Assembly: GCF_005502745.1 (NCBI RefSeq)
Contig: NZ_SCNL01000004.1
Span: 124,001-188,000 of the forward strand
Source of the DNA: Sphingomonas sp. 3P27F8
GTDB lineage: Bacteria; Pseudomonadota; Alphaproteobacteria; Sphingomonadales; Sphingomonadaceae
Direction of reading: 5' to 3'
Length of the DNA stretch: 64,000 nt
Part shown: one piece after another, positions 1 to 6,472 of the stretch
Numbering within the stretch: position 1 is the first letter of the stretch
Layout of the letters: the number at the start of each line of letters is the position of its first letter
The notes under the pieces: generated by a model
Told to the model about the DNA's origin: nothing
The model's database searches: none
What the model saw: only the letters and a program-made list of their open reading frames with translations
Position numbers and translations under genes: made by a program

Positions 1-170
1 TCGGCGGCCTCACGCCCTATCTCTCGCACCTGCTGATCACGCGGACCGGCTGGCCGGTGATGCCGGGCGTCATGATCGCGATCGTCGCCGTGTGCGTGTT
101 GCCCGTGCTGCTGAAGCTGCCGGAGACGGCATGGGCGCGGATCCGGCCGGGCAGCGGACCGCAGCGGTAA
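1..170 (+). CDS. MFS transporter, 3' end only
   Basis: Only the last 55 codons are inside the window, in frame from base 3 and ending in TAA at 168-170. The peptide has a short loop with a TPYL motif, a hydrophobic helix containing VMIAIVAVCVLPVLLKL, and a short basic cytoplasmic tail. This fits the twelfth transmembrane helix of a major facilitator protein of the metabolite:proton symporter type, where a Gly-Gly-x-Thr-Pro-Tyr pattern often precedes the last helix. The substrate cannot be told. The next gene, fnrL, begins 45 bases downstream, so the two could share a transcript, but no terminator or clear promoter decides this. Confidence 0.6.
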   Translation, partial: GGLTPYLSHLLITRTGWPVMPGVMIAIVAVCVLPVLLKLPETAWARIRPGSGPQR

Positions 171-215
171 TAACTATTGCTGACAAGCCGCGTATAAAGT
201 GCGAGAAAGCATCGC

Positions 216-920
216 GTGACCGAGGTTCCACAACGCTGCCTCGATTGTCTCGTGCGCGACACCTCATTGTGCGCCAGCATGAGCGATTGCGAGCTTGCCA
301 CGCTTAGCACCTTCGGCCGCCGGCGCGAGGTTGGGGCTGGTCAGGTCATCACCTGGGCTGGTGATCAGAACAGCGGCTGCGCCAACGTCGTGTCAGGCGC
401 GCTCAAGGTTTCCGCCTCTACCGCCGACGGCCGGGAACAGATCGTGGGGCTGCTCTTTCCGGGTGATTTCGTCGGCCAGCTATTCGTCACCGAGGCATCG
501 CTGACCGTCACCGCATTGACCGACACCGATCTGTGCACCTTTCCCCGCGCGAGCTTCGAGAAGGCGCTGCACACCTACCCGCGGATGGAACGCTTGCTGC
601 TCGAACGAACGATGGCGTCGCTCGATGAAGCGCGGGAGCGGATGCTGGCGCTGGGCCGCAAGGATGCGCGCGAACGGGTAGCCGGCTTCCTGCTGGAACT
701 GGCGGAGCGCACCGGATCGCTCGACCCGACGGGGCATGTACGGGTGCAGATCCCGATAAGCCGGGGCGAAATGGCCGGTTTCCTTGGATTGACCATCGAA
801 ACCGTCAGCCGTCACCTCACACGATTGAAAACCGCCGGAATCATCGAATTCGCCAAAGGTGAACGCGACTGCACGATCGTTAATCGCCGGTCGCTGGAAG
901 CTATAGCTAACCCGGGCTGA
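216..920 (+). CDS. fnrL: FNR-type oxygen-sensing transcription regulator (FnrL-like)
   Basis: This is a 234-residue Crp/Fnr family activator with an N-terminal cyclic-nucleotide-binding-like sensor and a C-terminal winged helix. Cysteines at 8, 11 and 19 give the C-x2-C-x7-C arrangement of alphaproteobacterial FnrL proteins. A fourth at 107 sits where FNR has its internal cluster ligand, so a [4Fe-4S] oxygen sensor is predicted. In the recognition helix (about 184-210), Glu195, Ser198 and Arg199 match the E-xx-SR residues that read TTGAT/TTGAC half-sites. Translation starts at a GTG. The gene is convergent with a hemerythrin gene and overlaps it by 14 bases. A perfect TTGAC-N4-GTCAA site lies upstream of that gene. 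The family role, activating microaerobic genes, is established; the local targets are inferred. Confidence 0.88.
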   Translation: MTEVPQRCLDCLVRDTSLCASMSDCELATLSTFGRRREVGAGQVITWAGDQNSGCANVVSGALKVSASTADGREQIVGLLFPGDFVGQLFVTEASLTVTALTDTDLCTFPRASFEKALHTYPRMERLLLERTMASLDEARERMLALGRKDARERVAGFLLELAERTGSLDPTGHVRVQIPISRGEMAGFLGLTIETVSRHLTRLKTAGIIEFAKGERDCTIVNRRSLEAIANPG

Positions 921-1374
921 TGTCCGCGCGCCGCGCCGCGGCGATCCAGCTCTCCTTGAGCGCGATCGCGCGGCGACAACCATCGAAAAAGCATCGCAGC
1001 ATATAGGATAGCTGCCCGACATGGGCACTTGGCTCCCGCCCGACATGCTCCCACAGCGCCGCCACCAGATCGTCGCTGTGTGTTGCATCCAGCGCATGCA
1101 TCTCGCGCAACATTTCCAGTTCGGGGTCGCTCGGCCGCCGACCGGCTGGCAACCGTTCCAGCACCAGCTCCGCGCGGACGAGATGCGTGCCTCCCACCCG
1201 CATCACGCAATCGCACAGGCGACGCACCTCCGGCAGCGGCGGCAGCTTCGGCAGGCCATCGGCCAGCGCCTCCAGATCCCGGCACAATGCGCGCTGGATG
1301 GCATGATCCTCCTCGATCGTATCGAGCGTCGGTTCGATGGCTTCATGGCCTGACGGATCGGCAAGCTCGGTCAT
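907..1374 (-). CDS. Hemerythrin HHE-domain protein
   Basis: This is a soluble 155-residue alpha-helical protein with the spaced His/Glu pattern of hemerythrin-type cation-binding domains: His24 in an EEDH motif, His64 and Glu69 in THLVRAE, and His93 and His99 in a helix rich in acidic residues. Such domains hold a di-iron (or single-iron) centre and bind oxygen or nitric oxide, or serve in iron-sulfur repair; which applies here cannot be seen. The ATG at 1374 is preferred because the upstream extension is of low quality and would run over the FNR-type palindrome at 1430-1447. That site is centred about 64 bases before the start codon, which suggests control by the neighbouring FnrL. Confidence 0.75.
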   Translation of the reverse strand: MTELADPSGHEAIEPTLDTIEEDHAIQRALCRDLEALADGLPKLPPLPEVRRLCDCVMRVGGTHLVRAELVLERLPAGRRPSDPELEMLREMHALDATHSDDLVAALWEHVGREPSAHVGQLSYMLRCFFDGCRRAIALKESWIAAARRADISPG

Positions 1375-1429
1375 CGCAACACATCCCAGGGGCATCGACG
1401 CGGAGACTGCGCGCCCGTGCGCGGGTGCG

Positions 1430-1447
1430 CTTTGACGATGGTCAAAG
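1430..1447. promoter_or_regulatory. FNR/FnrL-type operator (anaerobox)
   Basis: The sequence CTTTGAC-GATG-GTCAAAG is a perfect 7+7 inverted repeat with a 4-base spacer. Its core TTGAC-N4-GTCAA matches the site class recognised by FNR, FnrL and FixK proteins. It lies in the 139-base gap between the divergent hemerythrin (start 1374) and GNAT (start 1514) genes, so it could act on either. The fnrL gene itself is only about 0.5 kb away. Confidence 0.7.
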
Positions 1448-1513
1448 GCGGACGAGGAGCATAGGTTCAGTGCGGCCAGCATCATCCGTCGTCCGGCATC
1501 GAAAGGTCAAGAC

Positions 1514-2029
1514 ATGCAGCAGCCTACGAGCAAACTGACCACGCGCGCCGGCACCGAACTGGACATACGGCTCGCCCAGCCGGGCGACGAGTTTCTCATC
1601 GACCAGTTCTTCGATCAGCTTTCCCCCGAAGATCGTCGTTTCCGCTTTCTGGCCACGTCAAGCCGGGTCGGCCGCTCGCTGATCGAGGCGATGACGCGTA
1701 ACGACGGGCGTGACCGCACATTCCTGGCGACAGATGCCGGTAACGGCCGCCTGCTCGCGCTCGCGATGTTATGCTTCGATCCGGGCGGCGAGCGCGCCGA
1801 GGTGGCGGTCGCGGTGCGCACGGATCACAAGGCGCACGGCATCGGCTGGGAATTGATGCGCTTCGCGATGGATCAGGCGCGCGCGCAGGGCGCCCATTGG
1901 GTGGAGGCGATCGAGTCACGAGACAATGTCGCCGCGGTCAGTCTGGAGCGCGAACTGGGACTTAGCGTCGCGCCGCTGGAAGGCGACCCGACGCTCGTCA
2001 AGGTAAGCCGCAACCTGAAAGCTGATTGA
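1514..2029 (+). CDS. GNAT family N-acetyltransferase
   Basis: This is a single-domain GNAT protein of 171 residues. The acetyl-CoA binding motif A is seen around residues 95-118: a beta strand AEVAVAVR is followed by DHKAHGIGWELM, matching the R/Q-x-x-G-x-G/A pyrophosphate loop. It resembles the stand-alone relatives of the GNAT half of Pat-type protein acetyltransferases, which modify acyl-CoA synthetases, but it lacks the large CoA-ligase-like domain. The substrate is not predictable. It is divergent from the hemerythrin gene and shares the FNR-type operator region, with the site centred about 75 bases before the ATG. It is convergent with sodC, with 9 bases between the stops. Confidence 0.75.
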   Translation: MQQPTSKLTTRAGTELDIRLAQPGDEFLIDQFFDQLSPEDRRFRFLATSSRVGRSLIEAMTRNDGRDRTFLATDAGNGRLLALAMLCFDPGGERAEVAVAVRTDHKAHGIGWELMRFAMDQARAQGAHWVEAIESRDNVAAVSLERELGLSVAPLEGDPTLVKVSRNLKAD

Positions 2030-2038
2030 GCCGCGCCC

Positions 2039-2572
2039 TCACCCGGCCTGGAACACCCCGCACGCGATCCGCGCACCGCTGTTACCCGCCGGATCGGTCA
2101 TCAGATCGTCGGCGCTGGCATGAATGACCAGCGCGGCGCCGTCTGTGTCGAGAAGGCCGGTCATCGTCGCGCCAGGAATCATCATCGCGACCGTCCCGCG
2201 CCCGCGGGAATCGATCTCCAGATTTGGCAGATCGCCCTCGTGCGGGCCCTGAGGGTTCATCGCTCCGTGCTTCATATTGGTCGGGTTCCAATGGCCGCCG
2301 GCGCTGGCGAAATCGGGCGCGTCGCAACGACCCGCGGTATGGACGTGAGCGCCATGCTTCCCGGGCGCCAGTGCTTTCGCATCAACGGTGATGCGCAGGC
2401 CGCCCGCCACCTCCGTCGCGGTCGCGCGGCCTATATCCGCGCCAGTCGCCGATTTGAGCAGCGCCACCGCGCGAGCCCCGCCCGCGACAGGCGCACCAGT
2501 ATGCATTCTGCCTTCGCCATCGTTGCACGCGGCCAGCGCCAGTGCTCCGGCCATTACCACCATCACGCGCAT
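2039..2572 (-). CDS. sodC: Cu/Zn superoxide dismutase, lipoprotein or periplasmic
   Basis: This 177-residue protein converts superoxide to oxygen and hydrogen peroxide in the periplasm. The metal ligand pattern of SodC is clear: GAHVHTAGRC, GGHWNPTNMKHG with the following PHEGDLPN, and the final VIHASADD plus GARIACGVF, with the two disulfide cysteines present. The N-terminus is a signal peptide ending in a lipobox-like LALAAC with Cys at residue 16, so lipid anchoring is likely. The ATG at 2572 is chosen over upstream codons because GGGAGAAG precedes it and the signal peptide begins there. An EcfG-like promoter lies just upstream. Confidence 0.92.
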   Translation of the reverse strand: MRVMVVMAGALALAACNDGEGRMHTGAPVAGGARAVALLKSATGADIGRATATEVAGGLRITVDAKALAPGKHGAHVHTAGRCDAPDFASAGGHWNPTNMKHGAMNPQGPHEGDLPNLEIDSRGRGTVAMMIPGATMTGLLDTDGAALVIHASADDLMTDPAGNSGARIACGVFQAG

Positions 2573-2606
2573 CACATCTTCTCCCTGAAATTCTGTTCCG
2601 ATGACG

Positions 2607-2632
2607 AACCATTCTCGACGTGGCCCGGTTCC
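2607..2632 (-). promoter_or_regulatory. Possible EcfG-type promoter for sodC
   Basis: On the minus strand a GGAAC element (2632-2628) is followed after 17 bases by GGTT (2610-2607), about 35 bases before the sodC start. The alphaproteobacterial general-stress sigma factor EcfG uses GGAAC-N16/17-CGTT, so there is one mismatch in the -10 element. The biology (an oxidative stress enzyme) fits, but the match is imperfect. Confidence 0.35.
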
Positions 2633-2637
2633 CCGCA

Positions 2638-3516
2638 TCACTCCCTGCCGCTCGCGATGAGACGGGCAAGGCGCTGACAATTGGCGCGTTGTCGCATGAT
2701 TGCGACCAGCAGCAGCAGATTGAAGATCGTGAGTTCGACCAGGAAAAACCAGACGGAGGAGCCTGCGATCATGCTCAACCCCAGCAAGACTGTGCGCGGA
2801 TTCGCCCCCAGCAAGGCGGGCAGGAGCAATGTGCGTCGCCCGGATTCATTCGCCAGCCTCGCGATGCGCCGGCGCTCCGCCGGATCGGCTTCAGCGCTGG
2901 TCACCAGGATGTTGATCCGCTCGGTCGGCCCGGTGATCGCGCGTGATACCTTCAGGTAAAAGCCAGCAAGCGCCCCGCCCAGACCGACCGAAGCGACGGC
3001 GCGATTCTGCTGGATCCACGGCACGCCATAGACCCACCACTGGTATGTCCGGCGCGAACTTTCAGCGAAGACGGACTGCACAATGCGCGACGCGCCCGCC
3101 CCCACCACCACGAGCCAGATCAGCGGGCCGAAGCTCTGTTGCAGCGCATAGCCAAGCAAAAGGTAAAGCACCGTGTGCCCGCCGTAATCGCACAACCCGT
3201 CGATCACCTCGCCCCGCGGGCTGGCCCTGCCCGTCATCCGGGCAAGATCGCCATCCGCACCGTCAACGACATGCCAGAGCAGGTGGAGCGCGAAACCGAT
3301 CGCGATCGCCAGCGGGGTCGCGATCAGCGCATACAGCACACCCGCCCCGCAAACCATCGCGGCGCCGAATATCGATACCATATTGGGCGTGATCGGGGTG
3401 CGCGCGAGCGCCGCCGCGAGTCGGCGCGCCGCCGGATGGTAGGCAGTCCGGTTCAGGAAACCCTGCAGTTCGCGCGGCTTTCCTGTAACAAACGCAGGCA
3501 ATTCACTCGATTCCAA
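2638..3516 (-). CDS. CDP-alcohol phosphotransferase family membrane protein
   Basis: This is a 292-residue integral membrane enzyme. The CDP-alcohol phosphotransferase signature is complete: Asp85, Asp88, Gly89, Ala92, Arg93, Gly102, Asp106 and Asp110 in the spacing D-x2-DG-x2-AR-x8-G-x3-D-x3-D. Six or so hydrophobic helices follow and surround it. Such enzymes move a phospho-alcohol between CDP and a second alcohol. It is divergent (122 bases apart) from an inositol-phosphate synthase gene that is itself coupled to a cytidylyltransferase-like gene. A role with CDP-inositol, or in making phosphatidylinositol or a related inositol lipid, is therefore likely. The exact donor and acceptor are inference. 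Confidence 0.82.
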   Translation of the reverse strand: MESSELPAFVTGKPRELQGFLNRTAYHPAARRLAAALARTPITPNMVSIFGAAMVCGAGVLYALIATPLAIAIGFALHLLWHVVDGADGDLARMTGRASPRGEVIDGLCDYGGHTVLYLLLGYALQQSFGPLIWLVVVGAGASRIVQSVFAESSRRTYQWWVYGVPWIQQNRAVASVGLGGALAGFYLKVSRAITGPTERINILVTSAEADPAERRRIARLANESGRRTLLLPALLGANPRTVLLGLSMIAGSSVWFFLVELTIFNLLLLVAIMRQRANCQRLARLIASGRE

Positions 3517-3638
3517 GACGAAGTCCCCTTTTCCACCGGATAACAGGTGCGGGGATCGCTTGACAGGCGTGGCGCATCTGTCACGACGTTGACATTAATC
3601 GGTCATCCGCCGGCGGCAGCCGGCAAAGCGGGGGTTTA

Positions 3639-4745
3639 ATGTCGACGATCAAGGTTGCCATCATCGGGGTTGGTAATTGCGCAAGCAGCCTGGTGCAGGG
3701 AAAATATCATTATAGTGCCGGCAACACGGCCCATGGCCTGATCCACGAGGATGTCGGCGGCTACAAGGTCAGCGATATAGAATTCGTCGCCGCGTTCGAC
3801 GTCGATTCGCGCAAGGTCGGGATCGATCTGGGCGAGGCGATCTTCGCCAAGCCGAACTGCACGAAGGTGTTCCACGCCGACGTGCCAAAGACGGGCACCG
3901 TCGTGCAGATGGGTGCGAAGCTCGACGGGGTCGCAGAGCATATGCTCGTTGCCGCCAACGATCGCGGCTTCGAAGTGGACAGCACGCCAGACGCGGATCG
4001 CGCTACCGTGGTGAAGACGCTGAAGGACTCCGGCGCCGAGATCCTCGTGAACTTCCTTCCGGTCGGCAGCCAGGCCGCAACCGAATTCTATATGGAGTGC
4101 GCGATCGAGGCGGGTCTTGCCGTCGTGAATTGCATGCCCGTGTTCATTGCGTCCAAGCCGGAGTGGGAAGCCCGCTTCGCCGACGCCGGGCTGCCGATCA
4201 TCGGCGACGACGTGAAGGCGCAGGTCGGCGCGACGATCGTACACCGCGTGCTGTCCAATCTGTTCCGCAGCCGCGGGGTGACGATCGATCACACTTACCA
4301 ACTCAACACCGGCGGCAATACCGACTTCATGAACATGCTCGACCGCAATCGCCTATCGAGCAAGAAGGAGTCGAAGACGGAGGCGGTGCAGGCCGTCCTC
4401 GCCGAGCGGCTCGCCGACGAGAATATCCACGTTGGCCCGTCGGACTATATTCCGTGGCTGCATGACAACAAGCTGTGCTTCCTGCGGCTTGAGGGCAATC
4501 TGTTCGGCGACGTGCCGATGAACCTTGAACTGCGCCTTTCGGTCGAGGACAGCCCGAATTCGGCGGCCGTGGTGGTGGACGCGATCCGCTGCTGCAAGCT
4601 CGCGCTCGATCGCGGCATCGCCGGCGCGCTGACCGGACCGTCCTCCTTCTTCTGCAAGCATCCGCCGGAACAATATACCGACGATATCGCGGCGCAGATG
4701 ACCGACGACTTCATCCACGCCGACGCGCGGCTCGCCGCCGAGTGA
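3639..4745 (+). CDS. ino1: Inositol-3-phosphate synthase
   Basis: This 368-residue NAD-dependent enzyme converts glucose 6-phosphate to myo-inositol phosphate, the committed step of inositol synthesis. The Rossmann signature IGVGNCASSLVQG is at residues 9-21. Further in are the family motifs GDDVKAQVGAT, HR-x-L, YQLNTGGNTDFMNM and SSKKESKT, which build the NAD site and the catalytic lysines. Length and motifs match the short bacterial/actinobacterial form. The ATG at 3639 follows a G-rich stretch (AAAGCGGGGG). The stop overlaps the GTG start of the downstream nucleotidyltransferase (GTGA), so the two are translationally coupled. Confidence 0.93.
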   Translation: MSTIKVAIIGVGNCASSLVQGKYHYSAGNTAHGLIHEDVGGYKVSDIEFVAAFDVDSRKVGIDLGEAIFAKPNCTKVFHADVPKTGTVVQMGAKLDGVAEHMLVAANDRGFEVDSTPDADRATVVKTLKDSGAEILVNFLPVGSQAATEFYMECAIEAGLAVVNCMPVFIASKPEWEARFADAGLPIIGDDVKAQVGATIVHRVLSNLFRSRGVTIDHTYQLNTGGNTDFMNMLDRNRLSSKKESKTEAVQAVLAERLADENIHVGPSDYIPWLHDNKLCFLRLEGNLFGDVPMNLELRLSVEDSPNSAAVVVDAIRCCKLALDRGIAGALTGPSSFFCKHPPEQYTDDIAAQMTDDFIHADARLAAE

Positions 4746-5437
4746 GGGCACTCATCGTCGCAGCCGGCTTTGGCAGCCGGCTGCGCGCGGTGTCCCCTTC
4801 GAAGCCGCTGACCGAGGTTGCCGGTGTTCCGCTGATCGCGCGTGTCATCGCGGCGGCTCGTGCCGGCGGCGCTACCGCCTTCACGGTGGTGACGGGGCAT
4901 GAGGCTGACGCCGTGGAAAGCTATCTGCGCGGGCTGGATTCGAGCATCGTCTGCATCCGGACGACTGACTGGTCGCGCGCCAACGGGCATTCGGTGCTCA
5001 CGGGCGCGGATGCGATCGGGCCGGAGCGGCACCTGCTGATGATGTCAGACCATCTTTTCGATCCGGCGATCGTGGCACACACGCTTGCTGCGCCGGATGC
5101 GCCGCTGACACTGGCGATCGATCGCCGCCTGAACAATCCGTTGGTCGATCTCGAAGACGTGACCCGGGTCCGCACAAGCGGGGACCGGATCGCCGCGATC
5201 GGCAAGCATCTTGCCGATTACGACGCGTTCGATTGTGGGGTGTTCGCCGTCGATGGCCGGTTCCATGCTGCGCTGCGTGATAGCATCGCGGCGGGCGGCA
5301 ACGGATCGATCTCCGCTGGAGTCGAGGCGCTCGCGCATCGCGGCGGAGCGCGCGTGGTCGATATCGGGGACGCCTGGTGGCTGGACGTGGACGATCCGAC
5401 CGCGCTTGCACAGGCGGAGGCCGCGCTGGCCTCCTGA
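4742..5437 (+). CDS. Nucleotidyltransferase, probable CTP:inositol-phosphate cytidylyltransferase
   Basis: This is a 231-residue sugar-nucleotidyltransferase-fold protein. The N-terminal nucleotide loop AAGFGSRL (7-14) and Lys21 in SPSKPL are intact, and Asp103 in MSDHLFD is the likely metal ligand. The middle region (a VDLEDVTRV segment, then IGKHLADYDAFDCGVF) resembles the cytidylyltransferase half of the bifunctional IPCT/DIPPS proteins that make CDP-inositol. The gene is coupled to ino1 by a GTGA overlap and sits opposite a CDP-alcohol phosphotransferase. Together the three would supply inositol phosphate, CDP-inositol and its transfer. The substrate is inferred from context and remembered family patterns; another sugar- or alcohol-phosphate substrate is possible. 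Confidence 0.72.
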   Translation: MRALIVAAGFGSRLRAVSPSKPLTEVAGVPLIARVIAAARAGGATAFTVVTGHEADAVESYLRGLDSSIVCIRTTDWSRANGHSVLTGADAIGPERHLLMMSDHLFDPAIVAHTLAAPDAPLTLAIDRRLNNPLVDLEDVTRVRTSGDRIAAIGKHLADYDAFDCGVFAVDGRFHAALRDSIAAGGNGSISAGVEALAHRGGARVVDIGDAWWLDVDDPTALAQAEAALAS

Positions 5438-5481
5438 TCCATCCCGCACGCAAATAGTTTTGTTGCGGATGTATCACGCAT

Positions 5482-6183
5482 ATGCGCATCAGTTGTGCAA
5501 TGCGCGCGCCCTGGTCTTGCTTTATGATGTCTGCGGCAATCGCGCTTTTCCCCACATCGGCATGGGCGAGCGACGATTCACAGCTTTGGCTAACCGAGTT
5601 CGCCACTGTGCGAGTCAGCGATAAATGGCGGTTTTCGCAGGAAATCGTAACCAGGATCAGCGATCAACGCCACGGCCTTTACGAGGTCGAGAGCAATTCG
5701 CTCATCGGTTACAGCCTAGCGCCGAATCTGATCTTATGGGCCGGCTATACGCATGATCCGAATTACGACGCCGGGAGATTCGCGATCATGGAGCACCGCG
5801 CACGCGAGCAGGTGACACTCGACGATATCCGGCTGGGCCGACTAAGCATGGCTCTGCGACTGCGCGGCGAGCAACGCTGGCGTGAAGGCATGGTGGGAAC
5901 GGGCTGGCGCGTGCGCCCCTTCGTCCGCATTGCCCTGCCGCTTGCTACCCAAGGGCAGACCGGAATCGCGATCAGCCATGAAAGTTTCATCGATCTCAAC
6001 CGCACGAAGTTTCAGGCGATCGAAGGTGAGGAACGCATGCGCAACGCGGTAACCTTGTACACCCCGATCGTGACAGGATTGAATGTCGAACTGGGCTATA
6101 TGAACCAGCACCGCTTCATCCAGGGTGGCAGCGACGGGCAGGATCACGCCGTGACAATCGCCCTCAACGCGGCATTTCATTGA
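5482..6183 (+). CDS. DUF2490 family outer-membrane protein
   Basis: This 233-residue protein has an N-terminal signal peptide with predicted cleavage after AWA (about residue 29). The mature part alternates polar and hydrophobic residues, with many aromatic residues and recurrent arginines, as in DUF2490 proteins, which are thought to be small outer-membrane barrels. Features include an early LWLTEFATVRVSDKW strand, RLRGEQRWR in the middle, and a final strand ending in Phe-His. The function is unknown. It starts 44 bases after the nucleotidyltransferase stop, so it may be the last gene of the inositol operon. Confidence 0.65.
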   Translation: MRISCAMRAPWSCFMMSAAIALFPTSAWASDDSQLWLTEFATVRVSDKWRFSQEIVTRISDQRHGLYEVESNSLIGYSLAPNLILWAGYTHDPNYDAGRFAIMEHRAREQVTLDDIRLGRLSMALRLRGEQRWREGMVGTGWRVRPFVRIALPLATQGQTGIAISHESFIDLNRTKFQAIEGEERMRNAVTLYTPIVTGLNVELGYMNQHRFIQGGSDGQDHAVTIALNAAFH

Positions 6184-6227
6184 GGCGGTTTCGTACATCG
6201 CGATCAGACAAATATTGTCACAAACCC

Positions 6228-6253
6228 GGAACGATTCCGACACAATCCACGTT
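6228..6253 (+). promoter_or_regulatory. EcfG-type general-stress promoter
   Basis: GGAAC at 6228-6232 and CGTT at 6250-6253 are separated by exactly 17 bases. This is the consensus of promoters read by the alphaproteobacterial general-stress sigma factor EcfG. The small membrane protein gene begins 29 bases further on, leaving room for a start site near 6260 and a short leader. Confidence 0.65.
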
Positions 6254-6282
6254 CTCGCTTCAAGACATTACGGAGAGATGCG

Positions 6283-6426
6283 ATGCTTTGGACGATTGTT
6301 GTGATCCTGCTGGTCCTGTGGCTGCTTGGTTTCAGCCTGCACATCGCCGGCGGACTGATTCATATCCTTCTCATCGTCGCGCTTGTCGTCGGTCTGGTCC
6401 AGCTTTTCACCGGTCGCAGGGTATAG
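6283..6426 (+). CDS. Small lmo0937-family membrane protein
   Basis: This is a 47-residue protein, MLWTIVVILL at the start and FTGRRV at the end, almost entirely hydrophobic. It forms two short transmembrane helices separated by a GFSLHIAGG turn. This matches the small lmo0937-type membrane proteins found across bacteria, whose role is unknown but often stress related. An upstream CGGAGAG serves as ribosome binding site. A consensus EcfG promoter lies directly upstream, and a strong hairpin follows the stop. The gene therefore looks like a single-gene stress-regulated unit. Confidence 0.75.
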   Translation: MLWTIVVILLVLWLLGFSLHIAGGLIHILLIVALVVGLVQLFTGRRV

Positions 6427-6434
6427 TATAGGCA

Positions 6435-6472
6435 GGCGCCGGTCGCAGTCATCAGACCGGCGCCGCTTTTCT
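6435..6472. terminator. Terminator between the small membrane gene and the bkd operon
   Basis: A perfect 10-base-pair stem, GGCGCCGGTC (6435-6444) with GACCGGCGCC (6455-6464), has a 10-base loop and is followed on the plus strand by GCTTTTCT. It lies between two convergent genes and probably terminates the rightward one, perhaps both. Confidence 0.75.
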
